A stretch of DNA of 64,000 nucleotides from Sipunculus nudus (lineage: Eukaryota; Annelida; Sipuncula; Golfingiida; Sipunculidae), in contig CM049307.1 in NCBI GenBank assembly GCA_026874595.1, forward strand, positions 94,464,330 through 94,528,329. Reading direction: 5' to 3'. Every line of letters begins with the position of its first letter. The first letter of the stretch is position 1. Below are positions 48,901 to 61,920 of this stretch, in pieces. Position numbers and translations under genes: made by a program. The notes beneath the pieces are model-generated. The model did not search any database. It was not told the origin of the DNA and saw only the letters and a program-made list of their open reading frames with translations.

Positions 48901-51726
48901 GATATTTTAGATTTTTTTCATTTAGAAAATCAAATGTTTGTAAAGATTGCCAATTTGCAAATTGCATGAATTTTTTCTTAAAATTTAATTCAAATATTGT
49001 TGCTTAAATTCTTTTTAGGTGATGATGGCATTAATTAAATATTACTTTCTGTGTTTCTGTGAAAATTAAGATAAATAATTTAAAATAAAGAGTTTTTTTA
49101 TATCCTATGTCAAATCTTTCAAATATCTCTTTTATATTGTAGCACCCATTTTCAAGAAGAAAAAAAATCATAAATGGCCAAGGAGATGACATCAAAAGTT
49201 CTTTCCAACATGACAAAGGATTTTACTGCAAATGCATGTATTATAGAGAGCAACACATTTTGGCCAGAGTCTTTTTGTATATTGTAGAATTGTTGTGTAG
49301 TAATGTACTAATAGCAAAATACAGCTATATTCACAGATTATCTGAACATGTAGACATGCATACATACCTACAAATATTATAAGATTTAAATTTAAAGTGT
49401 GTTATGTGTGGAGAGTAAATGCAAAATCCTGTATGAGGTCATGTGACTGATCGAGCCTCATTTACATTACCGTAATCCAGGACTCTTATGACATCTATTT
49501 TCTATCATTTTTGTTGTAGAATTTTCCATATTGCTTTTACTTCTCACTTACTTTGCTCAAGCTTGTTATTTGATATGGAACTTAGAGAATGCTTCAAAAT
49601 ATGTCTCATAAACATAAACATTGGTTACCAGTTTGATGATTGGACATTTAAGAGAACTTAGTGCATAATTGATATTTATCAACAGATATTGTGACAGAGG
49701 AAGATGTATCATTGTTTTGCAAGTAATAATGTCATGTAAAAGCTTATAGAGGTATCATTTAGCTATTAATTGATGGCTGATATCTACTGGGGTCATATGT
49801 TCAGTCAGTAGTTCAGTGAAGCACTAACAGATGGCACTGTCAACACGGTCATACTGCCTCAAATCTTACACATGCAGGCCAGTTAACTCACCCTTAATGT
49901 GACTGCCATCTGGTAGCTATTTCCATAACTAACCTAAGGAGTCATCCTATGAAAATGTTAGCAAATAAAGCTAAAACTGCAGGTGGCCAAGCAACAGGCA
50001 GATTGTGTTGAGTTACTGACAACATTTGCATGATCATTCAATTTGAATATGCAAATTACCCTTTTGTGTTGTATTTGCTGCTATTAACACTGTAGGTAGT
50101 TCTTTTGATATGATTTTGAAAATTTCAACCCATGTTTGTTGTCTCATTTCAAATGTGTGTTTGTATTTTTTTTAATTATTGTGCTGGGTTTTACATTGGG
50201 ATATGTATTATATTTACATCTGTATTTTAAAGATACCTAAATATACATATAATACCATAAATATACATATGGAAAATTAGTTTTTATAAGGTATTTTTTA
50301 AATGAAAAACTAGATTCAGTATTTATGACTTTATGTCCGTAAATTCAACAATTGTGCTTTAATGGTAAAAATTGTGCACTATTAAATGTAGCAAATATAT
50401 GGGTCCAATAAGCATAGAAGTTTATTATGGGTTTATAACATGTGTATGCCACAGGATATATAATACATTACAAACACATATGTCAGTTTTGGCAGAGATA
50501 TAGAGCATTTTGTAAAGAATTTGGCAGGATCTCTGTATTTCAGGATTTTTAATACATATGAATCAATTTCAGCATAAAGGTGAAGTATGTGAAAGATTTT
50601 GTCTTATTTATTGCTTCCTGTGTGAATTTAAGTGAGAATCATTATGTTGGTGCCAGTGATGTTGGACTTGAATCCAGGTTCTTGAACTCTTTCACTTTTT
50701 AAGAAGCTTGGACTTGGGACTTGAGGGACTCTGACTTGTACTTGGAGGTCTGAACTGGAGAAGCTGACCAAGATCATCTCAAGTCAAATAGTAAAAAAAA
50801 AACTCTGTCATCTAAGGCCTGATGTCCAGATGGGAAAACTTACCATAAAGACTTATATGTGTGTGCTATTCTCACTGCTATAGATTAAGATATATTAAAG
50901 ACTATGTACTAAACTAAGTCTCAGTATCAGAGATTAAATGTAACTCAAAATTAAAGTAAAATGCTCAAATACACTTAATGATCTTAAGTTCCATTTTTTG
51001 AGGAAAACATTTTGGACTGGCACTTGAACTTGAGTTCCAAAAGACTCAAAAATAGCTCACTTGGACTCAAGCATCAAGGACTCAGACTTGGACTTCAGAC
51101 GAGGTAAGTGTGGACTCTACCACAACACTGATGGATTAAGTATGTGGCCTGGGTTTCACTGTAAGCACATATGACCTGACACTGATCTGACAGGGCTGCC
51201 TGCTTCACTACACTGATTGTTACATCTAACACCAACTTCACATATAGCAATCTTGAGCATGCACAAAAAAATCCAGACCCCCCCACCCCCTCTGAAAGCA
51301 CCCAAATTTATGATCCATTGTCGTAAATAATCAGTTCCCATACCCTTAAAAAGTCTGGAATTTTAAAATTTCAAAATTCATAACTTAAAAAGTCATGATT
51401 TTTATTGGAGAATTTTGCAATACCTGAGGGAGGAGGAGCTTCAGAATAATTTATTTTGTTGAAAACTTTGGATAATCTGATCATCTGGAAATATAGGACC
51501 TGGTGATTAAAGAACTGGTTTAGGGCTCAAGCCCAGACTTAAGACATAAGTTTCTGAATGATATAAACATATTGCTTTTGGCAAATTTAAACACAGGAGT
51601 GTGTTTCTTCAAATTTCACTGTAGTACATCAGCATGGACTTAGACTCAACTTGCTTGGACTCAGAGCTGCACTCGGACCCTGTTGAACACTGTACCTAAG
51701 CTTGCTCCATGTGAGGTACCAACATT
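45942..51726. other. intergenic, no gene seen
   Basis: AT-rich DNA between convergent ADAP and NAT9. 50660-51110 and 51640-51680 contain imperfect GGACTTGGACTC-type repeats on the plus strand. No recognisable exon. Confidence 0.5.
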
Positions 51727-52312
51727 AACAGGTGTTCAGTGAGACCTGTGTGACATATAAACCAGACCAGGTGTACAGTGAGACCTGTGTGAAGTAAAAA
51801 CCTGACCAGGTGTACAGTGAGACCTGTGCGAAGTATAAACCTTACCAGATGTACAGTGAGACCTGTGTGAAGTATGAAACTGACCACATGTACAGTGAGA
51901 CCTGTGTGAAGTATAAAACTGACCAGGTGTAGAGTGAGACCTGTGTGAAGCATAAACCTGACCAGGTGTACAGTGAAACCTGTGAGAAGTTCAAACCTGA
52001 CCAGGTGTAGAGAGAGACCTGTGTGAAGTATAAACTTGACCTGGTGTACAGTAAGACCTGTGCGAAGTATAAACCTGACCAGGTGTACAGTGAGACCTGT
52101 GTGAAGTTCAAACCCGACCAGGTGTAGAGTGAGACCTGTATGAAGTATAAACCTGACCAGGTGTACAGTGAGACCTGTGGAAGAATGAAACTGATCACAT
52201 GTACAGTGAAACCTGTGTGAAGTATAAACCTGACCAGGTCTACAGTCAGATCTATGTTAAGTATTAACCTGACCAGGTGTAGAGTGAGAGACCTGTGTGA
52301 AGTATAAACTGT
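51727..52312. repeat. 39-bp minisatellite, about 15 copies
   Basis: Unit accaggtgtacagtgagacc then tgtgtgaagtataaacctg, 39 bp. Because 39 is a multiple of three, minus-strand frames stay open for up to 158 codons and would read a 13-residue repeat (SLYTWSGLYFTQV). There is no sign that this is translated. Confidence 0.92.
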
Positions 52313-52606
52313 TTCCACTAACAGATGGCAATCATTATCATTAAGAAGGAAGCCTACTTTTCAAAAGACAAATATGTTCCTGCATTTGCAACACAAAATA
52401 TTATCAACTATTCTATGTTTAAAGAGCTCCTCTCATCTCACTGTGGTCCATTTAGCTATTTTGAGATATTTTGTGCTAAAATGAACTGTCTAATGAAGCA
52501 ACAGACTCAGAGAAAGACGGGCATTGAATGTGATAATAAATTATATATATTTGGTAGAAGGACAAAATAACAAGGACATATTTTGATGTAATTATTTAAT
52601 TTGATG

Positions 52607-52723
52607 TTATCTGTCATGGTGCTTGATCTGTACATGATTAGTACTCTGTTGTAGCCATGTGGTAACTTCCTTGTCAACAACCAGTTCTAACGTCATCTCT
52701 TGAAATATTTCACTTCTAGAAAC
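52607..52723 (-). CDS. NAT9: NAT9 terminal exon with stop
   Basis: Acceptor tttatttccag on the minus strand, then 38 codons and TAA at 52609-52607. It encodes VSRSEIFQEMTLELVVDKEV followed by TTWLQQSTNHVQIKHH. Homologues have VFQEVTLRL and a Trp-containing tail with HV, matching well. The intron before it (2.7 kb) is mostly one mobile element. Confidence 0.92.
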   Translation of the reverse strand, partial: VSRSEIFQEMTLELVVDKEVTTWLQQSTNHVQIKHHDR

Positions 52724-55700
52724 CTGGAAATAAATAAAATATAAGACAGTATATCTCCCGATGATAATTAAACTGATGGGTCCTGTGTACTTGGGCACAT
52801 ATGTTTAAATTTTTATTTGAACCTTATATTTAGTAACACATTCTGTAAGCCCCAATGAAGTAAAATTTGTTTATTGCAAAAAGAGATGCTGGGCCAATAT
52901 AGAAAAAATGGCATAATATTAGACTAACACAGTTAATTCAATATAACAAGTGGCCCATGGGCCATGACGCTCAGCTAATTTTGACTGGGTGCTCATGTTT
53001 TTTTTTAATGTTATATATTGTCTGTGACAAAAGCCTATGGCTTAAGTTACAGTGTTGAAAAAATGGACAGATAAAAAAAATTCAGGATTCATAGGAGACC
53101 CTGGATTTCACAATAGAGGGTTCCAAGGAAAAACTTGTACCCTGTCTGTCTGGGAGCTCAAAATCATGTTTCTGGTCCATAGTTAGCAGAATATAGGTCA
53201 CCATGATCCAATTTCAGGTTTCCAAGGAGAACTGCCAAGGATTTCCCTGAATGTCATGTTAGAAGAGTCTAGGGCTAATGGATACAATTTGTGCCTTGTT
53301 GGTCTCAGTGCGCATAACCATTTTTCAGCCCAAATAATGTAAGTCAATATAAGTCACCTTGACCTAATTTCAGGTTTCCTAGGACACTTGACTAGGACCT
53401 CCCTAAATTTGTTAAAAGATTCTAGCCCTAATGGATACAATTTGTGCCCTCTCTAACTGTGTGGGTGCTTATATGACATCTTTTCAGATAGGTTGCAAAA
53501 TATAGGTCATGGTGACCTTATTTCATTTTTCCAAGGAAACTGGCAAAGGATATCTCAAAATGTTACATCAGAAGATTCTAGGCCTAACAGATGTATTGTG
53601 TGCCCTGACTGACAGTCAGGGTGATTACATGACTTCTTTTCCATAAGGTCCCAAAATATAGGTCATGGTGACCTAATTTCAGTTTTCCACAGATATTTGC
53701 CAAGGAAGTCTCAGAATGTTACATTTAAAGATTCTAGGCCTAACAAATACAATGTGTGTGCTGCCTGACTTTCTGGGTGCTCAAAATCCTGTTTTTGGCC
53801 TGTAGGTCACAAAATATAGGTCACTATGACCTAATTTAAGGTTTCCAAGGAGATTTGTCTAGAAACTCCCAGGATATTCAGTTAGAAGATTCTAGGCCTC
53901 ACATATATGTTTTGTCCCCATCTGACTGTCTGGGTGCTTGAAATCATGTTTTCGGACCATAGGTCACAAATTATAGGTCACCATATCCTAATTTCAGGTT
54001 TCCAAGGAGATTTGCCTCGAAACTCTCAGGATATTGTGTAAGAAGATTCTAGACCTCACAGATACGATTTGTCGCCATCTGACATTCAGGGTGTTCATTT
54101 GATATCTTCTCCCAATAGGTCGCAGAATATAGGTCACAATGACCTAGTTTCAGGTTTCCAACGACATTTGCATAGAATCTCCCAAAAAGTCAGGTTAGAG
54201 GTTTCTAGGTCTAATGGAAACTATCTGTGCCCCATCTGACTGTCTGGGTGCTCACAATCCTGTTTTCGGCCTATAGGTCACAAAATATAGGTCACCATGA
54301 CCTAATTTCAGGTTTCCAAGGAGATTTGCCTAGAAACTCCCAGGATATGAGTAAGAAGATTCTAGGCCTCACATATAAATTTTGTCCCCAAGTGACATTC
54401 AGGGTGCTCGAATTCATGTTTTTGGCCTGTAGGTCACAAAATATAGGTCACCATGACCTAATTTCAGATTTCCAAGGAGATTTGCCTGGGACCTCCCAAA
54501 ATGTCAGGTTAGAGGTTTCTAGGCCTAATGGATACAATTTGTGCCCTATCTGACTGTCTGGGTGCTCAAAATCATGTTTTCCGCCCATAGGTCACATAAT
54601 ATAGGTCACCATGACCTAATTTCAGGTTTTCAAGGAGATCTGCCTAGAAACTCCCAGGATATTGAGTAAGAAGATTCTAAGCCTCACAGATACGATTTGT
54701 CCCTATCTGACATTCAGGGTGCTCATATGACATCTTTTCCCTATAGGTCGCAGAATGTAGGTCACCATACCTAATTTCGGGTTTCCAAGGACATTTGCCC
54801 AGGATCTTCCAAAATGTCAGGTTAGAGGTTTCTAAGCGTAATGGATACAATTTGTGCCCCGTCTGACTGTCTGGGTGCTCAAAATCATGTTTTCAGCCCT
54901 TAGGTCACAAAATATAGGTCACCATGACCTAATTTCGGGTTTCCAAGGAGATTTGCCCAGGACCTCCCAGGATGTACAGTTAGAAGTTGTTAGGTCTAAC
55001 GGTTACGATTTGTGCCCTGTTAACAGCTGGCCGGATGGATGCCGGACAAAGAGTGATTGCTATAGCTCAGATGACTTACAGTCAGCTGAGCTAAAAAAAA
55101 ACTGTCTACTTTTTCATGACATTTCCACTATTGAATTAATGTGCAGAGAACAAAAGATTGGTAGGTTTCATATTGACTATTAAAACTCCCCCAAGTTACA
55201 TGTCCATATTCCTTTGTGATAAAAAAGCAAACATTTATACCAGTGAAAATAATTTCAGAACTGATTTTCTAAACATCCAAAAAACTTCAAGCTTGTTTTA
55301 GCTTTTTTTTTCATATATATGAAATACTGATAGATTCATGAGATATATAGCTATCCAGAAGACACAATTATGAGCTGCATACTCTGTTGCATACTGTAAT
55401 TAACATCTACTGAAATAGGTACATGAAAGAGTGAGGTACAGATATTTTCTTAAGCCTACCTCCTTGAACCCAAATTTCTGGAACATGCCAATGCTTTTCT
55501 GATTATCTAATCCAATCTTAGCTGCGTACTTCTTTATACCAAGTATGTCCATACCTATAAAACAATAAGCCATACATATATGTCAAATTTATTGATGTAA
55601 TATCTACAATAAATTGCAGAGTTTTGCATTTTTCTTATTTCTGTGCACCTTGCTTTCTAATCTGATAAAATTTTACTTATCTATGAATAAATATTGCAGG

Positions 55701-58194
55701 CAATATACTGTCAATGTGTTATTGTGTGTCCTTGAACATTTTGTAATATTACCCTTTGGATTACTGCACAAATTTTTTAAATGATAAAATGTCAGTATTG
55801 CTATGTACACATTTTTCTAATGATATGAGAAAAATGTATGACTCAGTGATAATTCCAAGATCACCAATAATTCCACCTAACAAGAACATGGAGGAAAGCA
55901 AATACCTCTTCTGATAACCAAAAGTTACAAAAACTGACCAAGTTGACCTCATACGATATCTTTAGATATGTTCACCTAATGAGCTATCAATATACAGGAT
56001 AAAAACAGAAATAAAAATTTTTAATTTTTAATAGTAATGTAATGACTGTTTGCTATACAGCTCAGAAATGTGGAAAATGATTGAAACAGATGTCAATAAA
56101 ATTAACACATTTCAGAGAGCATGTCTCAGGAAAATTATGAAATTCATTGGCCAATAAAAGTAACCAGCATAGAATTATACCAGAAGGCAGGGACGATAGA
56201 TGCAAGCGAGATAATAAAGCAAAGACGGTGGTGATGGATAGGGCACGTATTTAGAAGAGAAAAGATAATAATAAAGGAGTCGAGTTAACCTGGACACCAG
56301 AAGGGAAGAGAAAAGAAGGGGGAACAAGGACAACATGGAGACGTACAGTGGCAGCAGAAAGGAATGACAGAGGTTGGGACAAATGACAACAGGTAGAATG
56401 TATGGCTAATGACCAGGATTAGTGGCGGAAATTGTTTAAATATCCTACCCAAGGGGTGAAGAGGATTTATAAACAAGCTATAAGCTATCAAGGTTCAAAC
56501 CAAATCTCACCTCATATGCAAAATGATGAGACCGTGTTGGAAACCAAAGTAATTACTCCAGTTTTTTTGTAACAAGAAGTTATGACTTCTGGATTATTCT
56601 AATCTCTATGCATTCTAAATTCCACAAAGATATTTCACATATGAGATGTACAGGAAGAAGCACATATTGATTTTGAATAAATAATGAAACATGTATCTTC
56701 CCTGGATCCAAGGACATCCCTGGTTATTAGTATACACTTTCTTGACTGTTGTGCATCCAGCTTGCTCATCAGTTGTAATTTTAATAATTCAATCCTCAAT
56801 AATGCAGTGTCTTATATCATTGTATGATTTGGAGTAACTGAACTGGACTTATCTTCTATGAAACAAAAGGAAAAAAAATCACCTCTAGATCTATATAATT
56901 TATGCAAATCGTGATATTTGTGTAGACACACTATTTACACCAAACAGACTGAAAACCCCCTTCCTCTGTTAAATAGGCTCATTTCACTTACCATAATGCA
57001 TCATTAACAATGCAGCTTCTTTTCCTAAACCTTTACCTCGGTGACTTTGTTCTGGAAAAAAATATAAAATAATGTACATGTATGTGTACACAATGAATTA
57101 TGGTATCTAATCAATAAATCTAATCTCCAATACCACTGCCATATATGCTGAAACATTTTTCTCATCAAAAGAAATTTATCTACTGCAATGTTGATGTTTC
57201 ATTTAACTTTAAACATAAAATATAAAAATCAAAAGAGGTATACTCTGAGCCCAGACATTTGAGGTTATTTATTCTTACCAAACACGAGACTGATACAAAA
57301 CCAGATGACCATGAAATACGGTACTGATGGTGAAATCATAAGCTGAATTGCCAAGGTACCAAGCTGTTTACTTGCCCTTTCGAGTTTAATTTATGGGTAT
57401 ATTTAGTTATTCACAATGTCATACAATATGCTGTTCTGCCGTTAGGAGCATACCTGCAACCATAATCTCTACCTCCGCTGACGTCCGGTCATCTTGGTCG
57501 TTTAAAAAGAGGTTTACATCACCTACCATGGCTTCTGTAATAAACATCAAATATGCATGTGCAGACGAGTTTTGCTCAGATTTTCATGATTTTTAAGATA
57601 ATTAGCTAATAATTAACAAATATTTTTCACTGAACAGACTGGAGATATTGTCATTAACAGACATATTAATTAGTATGGCAAGAAGAACAATGGGACATTG
57701 TATTAGCTTAGCATTACCAAATGCCAGCTGGACTTAATTTTTTTACTACTAATTTTGACATTTTTACTCTTTTCATTCTTTAATAACATTACATTCTATC
57801 CTAATATACATCACCTTCATATGGAGCACTGGTTGGTTAGATAAAAAAGGAAATCTCTCATAAGAGATTATATATGGACAGAAGAACCCATGTACCCTGT
57901 GATAAGAAATTGGTCAGAACTGCAGTAGGTTGGAGGACTTGGATCATATTAAGAAGGGACGTTTAGAGTTCTTGATGTAGAGATTTTTGGGCCCAAATAT
58001 AAAATGAATATTTAAAAAAAAAATAAGGTAGTATACTATTCATCTAGTATTATTATATAATTTGAATAAATCAAGTAAAAAATGAAAGGATGATCTATTA
58101 AACATTACTTAGCCAGAAGAAATGCTGGTCATCTTACCACTTTCATCTTTGTTCTCTGAGTAAAGCCTGGCATCTAAGATGATGAATGTACATT
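52607..58194 (-). CDS. NAT9: NAT9 (N-acetyltransferase 9, GNAT family) gene, five 3' coding exons
   Basis: On the minus strand five exons join in frame: 58194-58138, 57534-57454, 57051-56992, 55554-55460 and 52723-52607. They encode about 135 residues and correspond to the last two thirds of NAT9 (human protein about 207 residues). The order is the CTFIILDA strand, MVGDVNLFL, EVEIMVAE, the acetyl-CoA-binding loop HRGKGLG, then KIG..N..SIGMFQKFGF and the C-terminal FQEMTLEL strand. All are GNAT-fold hallmarks in NAT9 order. NAT9 is reported to stabilise microtubules in flies. The exons for the first 65-70 residues should lie beyond 58194 on this strand; I did not find them before 64000. The gene converges on ADAP. 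Confidence 0.93.
52947..55093 (-). mobile_element. Helentron-like element, family E, with arrays of IR3 palindromes
   Basis: On the minus strand it starts TAGCTCAGCTGACTG with the 5' hairpin (TAGCTCAG/CTGAGCTA), then aacagggcacaaatcg. The core has about 12 modules of about 157 bp. It ends TAGCTGAGCGTCA, palindrome TGGCCCATGGGCCA (52964-52951), CTTG. Most modules hold AGGTCAnnnTGACCT. It occupies most of the last NAT9 intron. Non-coding. Confidence 0.72.
55094..55459. other. NAT9 intron remainder
   Basis: AT-rich sequence between the mobile element and the exon; nothing recognised. Confidence 0.5.
55460..55554 (-). CDS. NAT9: NAT9 exon: KIG...MFQKFGF segment
   Basis: Acceptor ttgttttatag and donor GAG|GTAGGC. 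GT finishes a Gly codon, then 31 codons encode MDILGIKKYAAKIGLDNQKS and IGMFQKFGFKE. This matches the NAT9 segment with conserved N-x-x-S-I-x-M-F-Q-K. The exon ends in phase 0. Confidence 0.94.
56047..56480 (+). mobile_element. 3' remnant of a non-LTR retrotransposon (LINE)
   Basis: Plus-strand frames, broken by stops and shifts, read LLYSSEMWKM, FQRACLRKIMKFIG, then LTWTPEGKRKEGG and TTWRRTVAAERN. These are the C-terminal landmarks of LINE ORF2 proteins. The copy is short and decayed, antisense within a NAT9 intron. Confidence 0.8.
56992..57051 (-). CDS. NAT9: NAT9 exon: acetyl-CoA-binding loop
   Basis: Acceptor ttttttccag and donor G|GTAAGT. The exon encodes QSHRGKGLGKEAALLMMHY. Q-x-x-R-G-K-G-L-G is the GNAT motif A (Q/R-x-x-G-x-G/A) that binds the CoA pyrophosphate, followed by the helix. 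Short exon, 60 bases, phase 1 at both ends. Confidence 0.94.
57454..57534 (-). CDS. NAT9: NAT9 exon: MVGDVNLFL and EIMVA strands
   Basis: Acceptor tttattacag and donor G|GTATGC on the minus strand. The exon encodes AMVGDVNLFLNDQDD and SAEVEIMVA. These are the two central GNAT beta strands before the acetyl-CoA loop; homologues read MVGDVNLFL...EIEVMIAE. Both borders are phase 1, consistent with the neighbours. Confidence 0.93.
58138..58194 (-). CDS. NAT9: NAT9 exon: CTFIILDA strand
   Basis: On the minus strand the acceptor is ttatcttttcag and the donor G|GTAAGA. Two bases (AA) finish a codon begun upstream; 18 codons encode CTFIILDARLYSENKDES; one base G starts a Glu codon finished in the next exon. 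The CTFI.LDA motif is diagnostic for NAT9. Confidence 0.92.
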
Positions 58195-58972
58195 CTGAAA
58201 AGATAAAGAATGACCTTTACATTTCACAATAAATAAATATAATAACACACTTCTGCAAGAACGGGGTCTACCTATGGTGCCAAAAGCCATTATGTCCATC
58301 TGTAGGCATACTAGGTTTCAGGACACTATCAGTACACTGGCCAAAGGAAGAAAAATTGCTTATTTAAAATTCCCGTTGCAACCAATTTGCGACAGGTAGC
58401 AGCCACTTTAGCAGAAAAGCTTATGATCTGTAGCAGTAGAAATGGGGCATGGACAAACTTTTATCTGGTCAGAAAAGTGTTTTCTGTTACAGTTTCAATG
58501 GCAACCAATGCATATTTGAAGACCACATGAAAGGCAATAAAATCCGTCATTATCTTTACAGCTGACAAAGTAGGGAATCTTTTAATTGTGGGTAATTACA
58601 ATGCGGTTTCGATATATGTATTGACGTCACCATAATAAGATGTCATAACCGTAAAATGCATTTCAAATTCAAATATCGAAATATTTAATTAATCCTTTGG
58701 CCACAATGAACATTTTGTCACAATAGTGTCGCCCTGACAAGAAAGCAGGTGTTTCTACAAATAGAATGATGAATATATATTAAATGTAACCTTTATACTT
58801 TGAAGACAATCGGGTTTCAAAGGGGTGTGCTCCATTTTCCATGCTGCCTCATTTCTGAGAAGGGAACGTCAAAGTGTTTTAGAATCTGAACTGGGAAGAC
58901 AACATCCCATATTGCCTCGACGGATGATTCAAAATAACAAAATAGCAAAGCCAGGCTCATGCAGTTGAAAAA
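58195..58972. other. upstream of the last recognised NAT9 exon; no exon found
   Basis: The N-terminal NAT9 exons should lie on the minus strand at or beyond this segment. I saw no match here. No repeat structure recognised. Confidence 0.4.
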
Positions 58973-61594
58973 CAAGGGACCTATGGGTCACGACGCTCAG
59001 CTGTTATATATGATAAAAAAATATTATTTAGAAATGAGGCACATGCTGGTTTTGTGTGGTAATAAATATAAGCTGTATTATGAGTTGTTGTTGTTTAGCT
59101 TATGTATGATTTTGATAGTACCTTTGGAGACAGGGAAGAGGATTGATTTCATTTATTTTATTAACAAATGGAGTACTATTGTCACACAGATTTTGACTTG
59201 GCCATATAACTTATAAGCAGAACATATAAGAGTTTAACTATTTATTAAAAAAAATACAAATATTGTCCCAAATATAATTTTTATTAAAAATAATAAGAGA
59301 ATCATATGATTTTTTAAAATGAAATATAACTGATATGATTATTAAAATAATATTAAAGAATATATTTATGAATGCATTCATGAATACATTTTGAAAGTAT
59401 TTGCACGAGTATTCATATATTTTCATTTTTACCTGAATTCCCATTCTTTATGCAAGAAATTTTATAATGGAGTACAAAATCATATTCGTATTTAAATACA
59501 ATTACAAAGTATTTGCACCATGTCTGGAATTTATTCAGTTTTCACCAAACAATGATGTTGAGAATCCAGAATATACAAAATTCACACATTTAAATAATGA
59601 TCATAAGTACCTGGTTTTATGGCTATTATTTATATTAAAAAATAACTGTAAAAAATTCATTTTGGACTAATTTCACATCATTGTACACACTAGACACAGC
59701 GAAATCTAGATTAATATTATCAACTGCATCTTTGTCTAATTTCCTTCATATGATCCCTAATGATTAGTAATGAATAATATGATTTACTTCTTTATCATTA
59801 AAATTGAACTGAAAAATGCCATAGGTGACTGCATGGTGTTATTTGGAATATGTGACATTCTACCCATCGATACAAGATTCTTATATCATCAGTAACTGCA
59901 AGTTAATTTCCTGTTATTATAAACTAACAAATTCCTTTTCTATTTTTCTTTAATTTGTTATTAAAAACCAATAAAAATTTATTAATTTATTGTTTTTTGT
60001 TATGTTCTTGGTTAAAACTACTAGATGAGTTGGGTTGGACACCTGGATCAACTGTGGCTTGCCATAAGCTGCCTGGATTCCATGTATGCCTCGCCTCAAG
60101 CGTGCATAATTTGATGAAAGGTCAACAAGGTCAACATACAGGTGACTCAAGAGGGGCTGGAGAGAGCCAAAGTCTGACAGGGTCTCATAAAAAAACATTA
60201 ATAAAAGCTACAATTTTAGGCCAATTTCTTTCAGCTTTCTAAACTAAAAAGCTGAAATCCTTATGTGTGCATGATATGAAAATTATATCAACAGTGCTCA
60301 CAGGAAACAAACGTGCCATGGTCACAGTTGGGCAAAATTTAAGGTACTAATTTTATATTTATACTAATAACTTATAAAATTTAAAAATTCAGAACTAATT
60401 TTGGGTATTCAATTGAATCTTGATTAAATAATGTTACATCCCTGACAAAAAAACTCTAGCTTCAGCAATGCCCTTGTTAAGCAAGTAAATATATTTCTTG
60501 ATTTTTTACAAAGTGCATTATGTTTGGGCCCATAACTTAAAACAATTACACAATACTGACATCATTCTGGCATGTGCATAGAGAATGAAAAATATGTATA
60601 TTATTTATGATTAAAGTCAGATCAGTGGTTTTGATATTACGCAGTCTTGAAGTGTAACAATGGGTTTTTAATGGAAAAATGAAGTTTTTCATTAATATCT
60701 CGAATGTCCTAGTGACCAAATTCTTGGCATGGTAGGGCATTTTGGAGACATCTAACTGTATGCCGAATTTAAGGAACTTAGAGCTGAAGCTGGGGAGCTG
60801 AGCTCTTGCAAACTGCTTAACACTAGCTTGATGTAAACAATATGTTACATGGTGCTTGAAAACTTGATTAAAATCTACAGTTTTTGATCAACTGGTTTCA
60901 AATTTTTTGTGTTAACAGTTGAAATGCTAACAAAAACATGCTGTGAAAATTAAATCCACAGTACTTACAGGAAAAAAACGTGCCATGGTCAAAGTTGGGC
61001 AAAATTTAAGGTACCAATTTTTTATTTTTATTAATATTTTAAAAAATTTAAAAGATTTTCATCTAATTTTGGGTATACAATTTAATTTTGATTAATTAAA
61101 GTTATATTACTGGAAAAAAGGTCCATAGCATTAACATTTTTTGTGTTAAGTGATCAAATATCTTTTCTGATTTTTTACAAAATGCATTATGTTTGGGCCC
61201 ATAACTTTTTTAAATTAAATAATACAGACATAATTTCTGGCATGTACATAGGAACTATATGGAGGAATATTTATGGTAAATATGAGGTAAAACAGATGAG
61301 TTGTTTTGATATTAGCAGTCCTGAAGTGTGAAAATAGGTTTTTAAAAAAAAATTGAGGTTTTTCCTTAATTTCTCAAAGGAACGAAGTTGCAAACACCCA
61401 GTTTTCGGCTTGGTAGGAGATCTTGGGGACATCTAACATTATGCCGAATTTTAGATTCCTAGGTCTTACGGTTTCAAAACGTGCCACATCTACGGACGGA
61501 CGGACGGACGGACGGACGGACGGACGGACAGACGGACGGACGACGGACAATGGACCACGACTATAGCTCAGATGACTTATAGTCAGCTGAGCTA
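58973..61594 (-). mobile_element. Helentron-like element, copy A2 (complete)
   Basis: On the minus strand it starts TAGCTCAGCTGACTATAAG with hairpin TAGCTCAG/CTGAGCTA, then a (GTCC)n microsatellite, internal duplications of about 670 bp, and ends CAGCTGAGCGTCGT, GACCCATAGGTC, CCTTG. About 2.6 kb. Positions 58973-61246 match 2276-1 in inverted orientation with few differences. Confidence 0.75.
61493..61549. repeat. (GGAC)n microsatellite inside copy A2
   Basis: About 12 tetranucleotide units just inside the element's 5' end. A related GTCC-type repeat occupies the same place in the elements at 9027 and 16372. Confidence 0.95.
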
Positions 61595-61920
61595 ATTAAA
61601 GAAAAAAAAAAAAAATAGTATATTCTGACAAGGAAAATATGGGGAATGCCGGTAATTACAAGCGAAACATGCATTACACCTGTCGCTTATTACGCTTAAG
61701 GAGCTGTATCCTACTATATTTGAGGGATCAAATATGTAATTTGATTATTTATTTGAAATTTTGTTAAGACTATTCTTTAGGCATGTCAAATATTTTAATT
61801 TGTAGAGGCATCTCCCAATGAATATTAGTAATTATGCAAACCATGTATATGGCCCCCTAGACCTTGCTGACTGCCCGGCGGGTGGGTTTATTTGACAGCA
61901 GAATTCAAAGTAATGAATAA
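61595..61920. other. spacer between elements A2 and B3
   Basis: No recognisable feature besides an A-run at 61604-61617. Confidence 0.4.
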
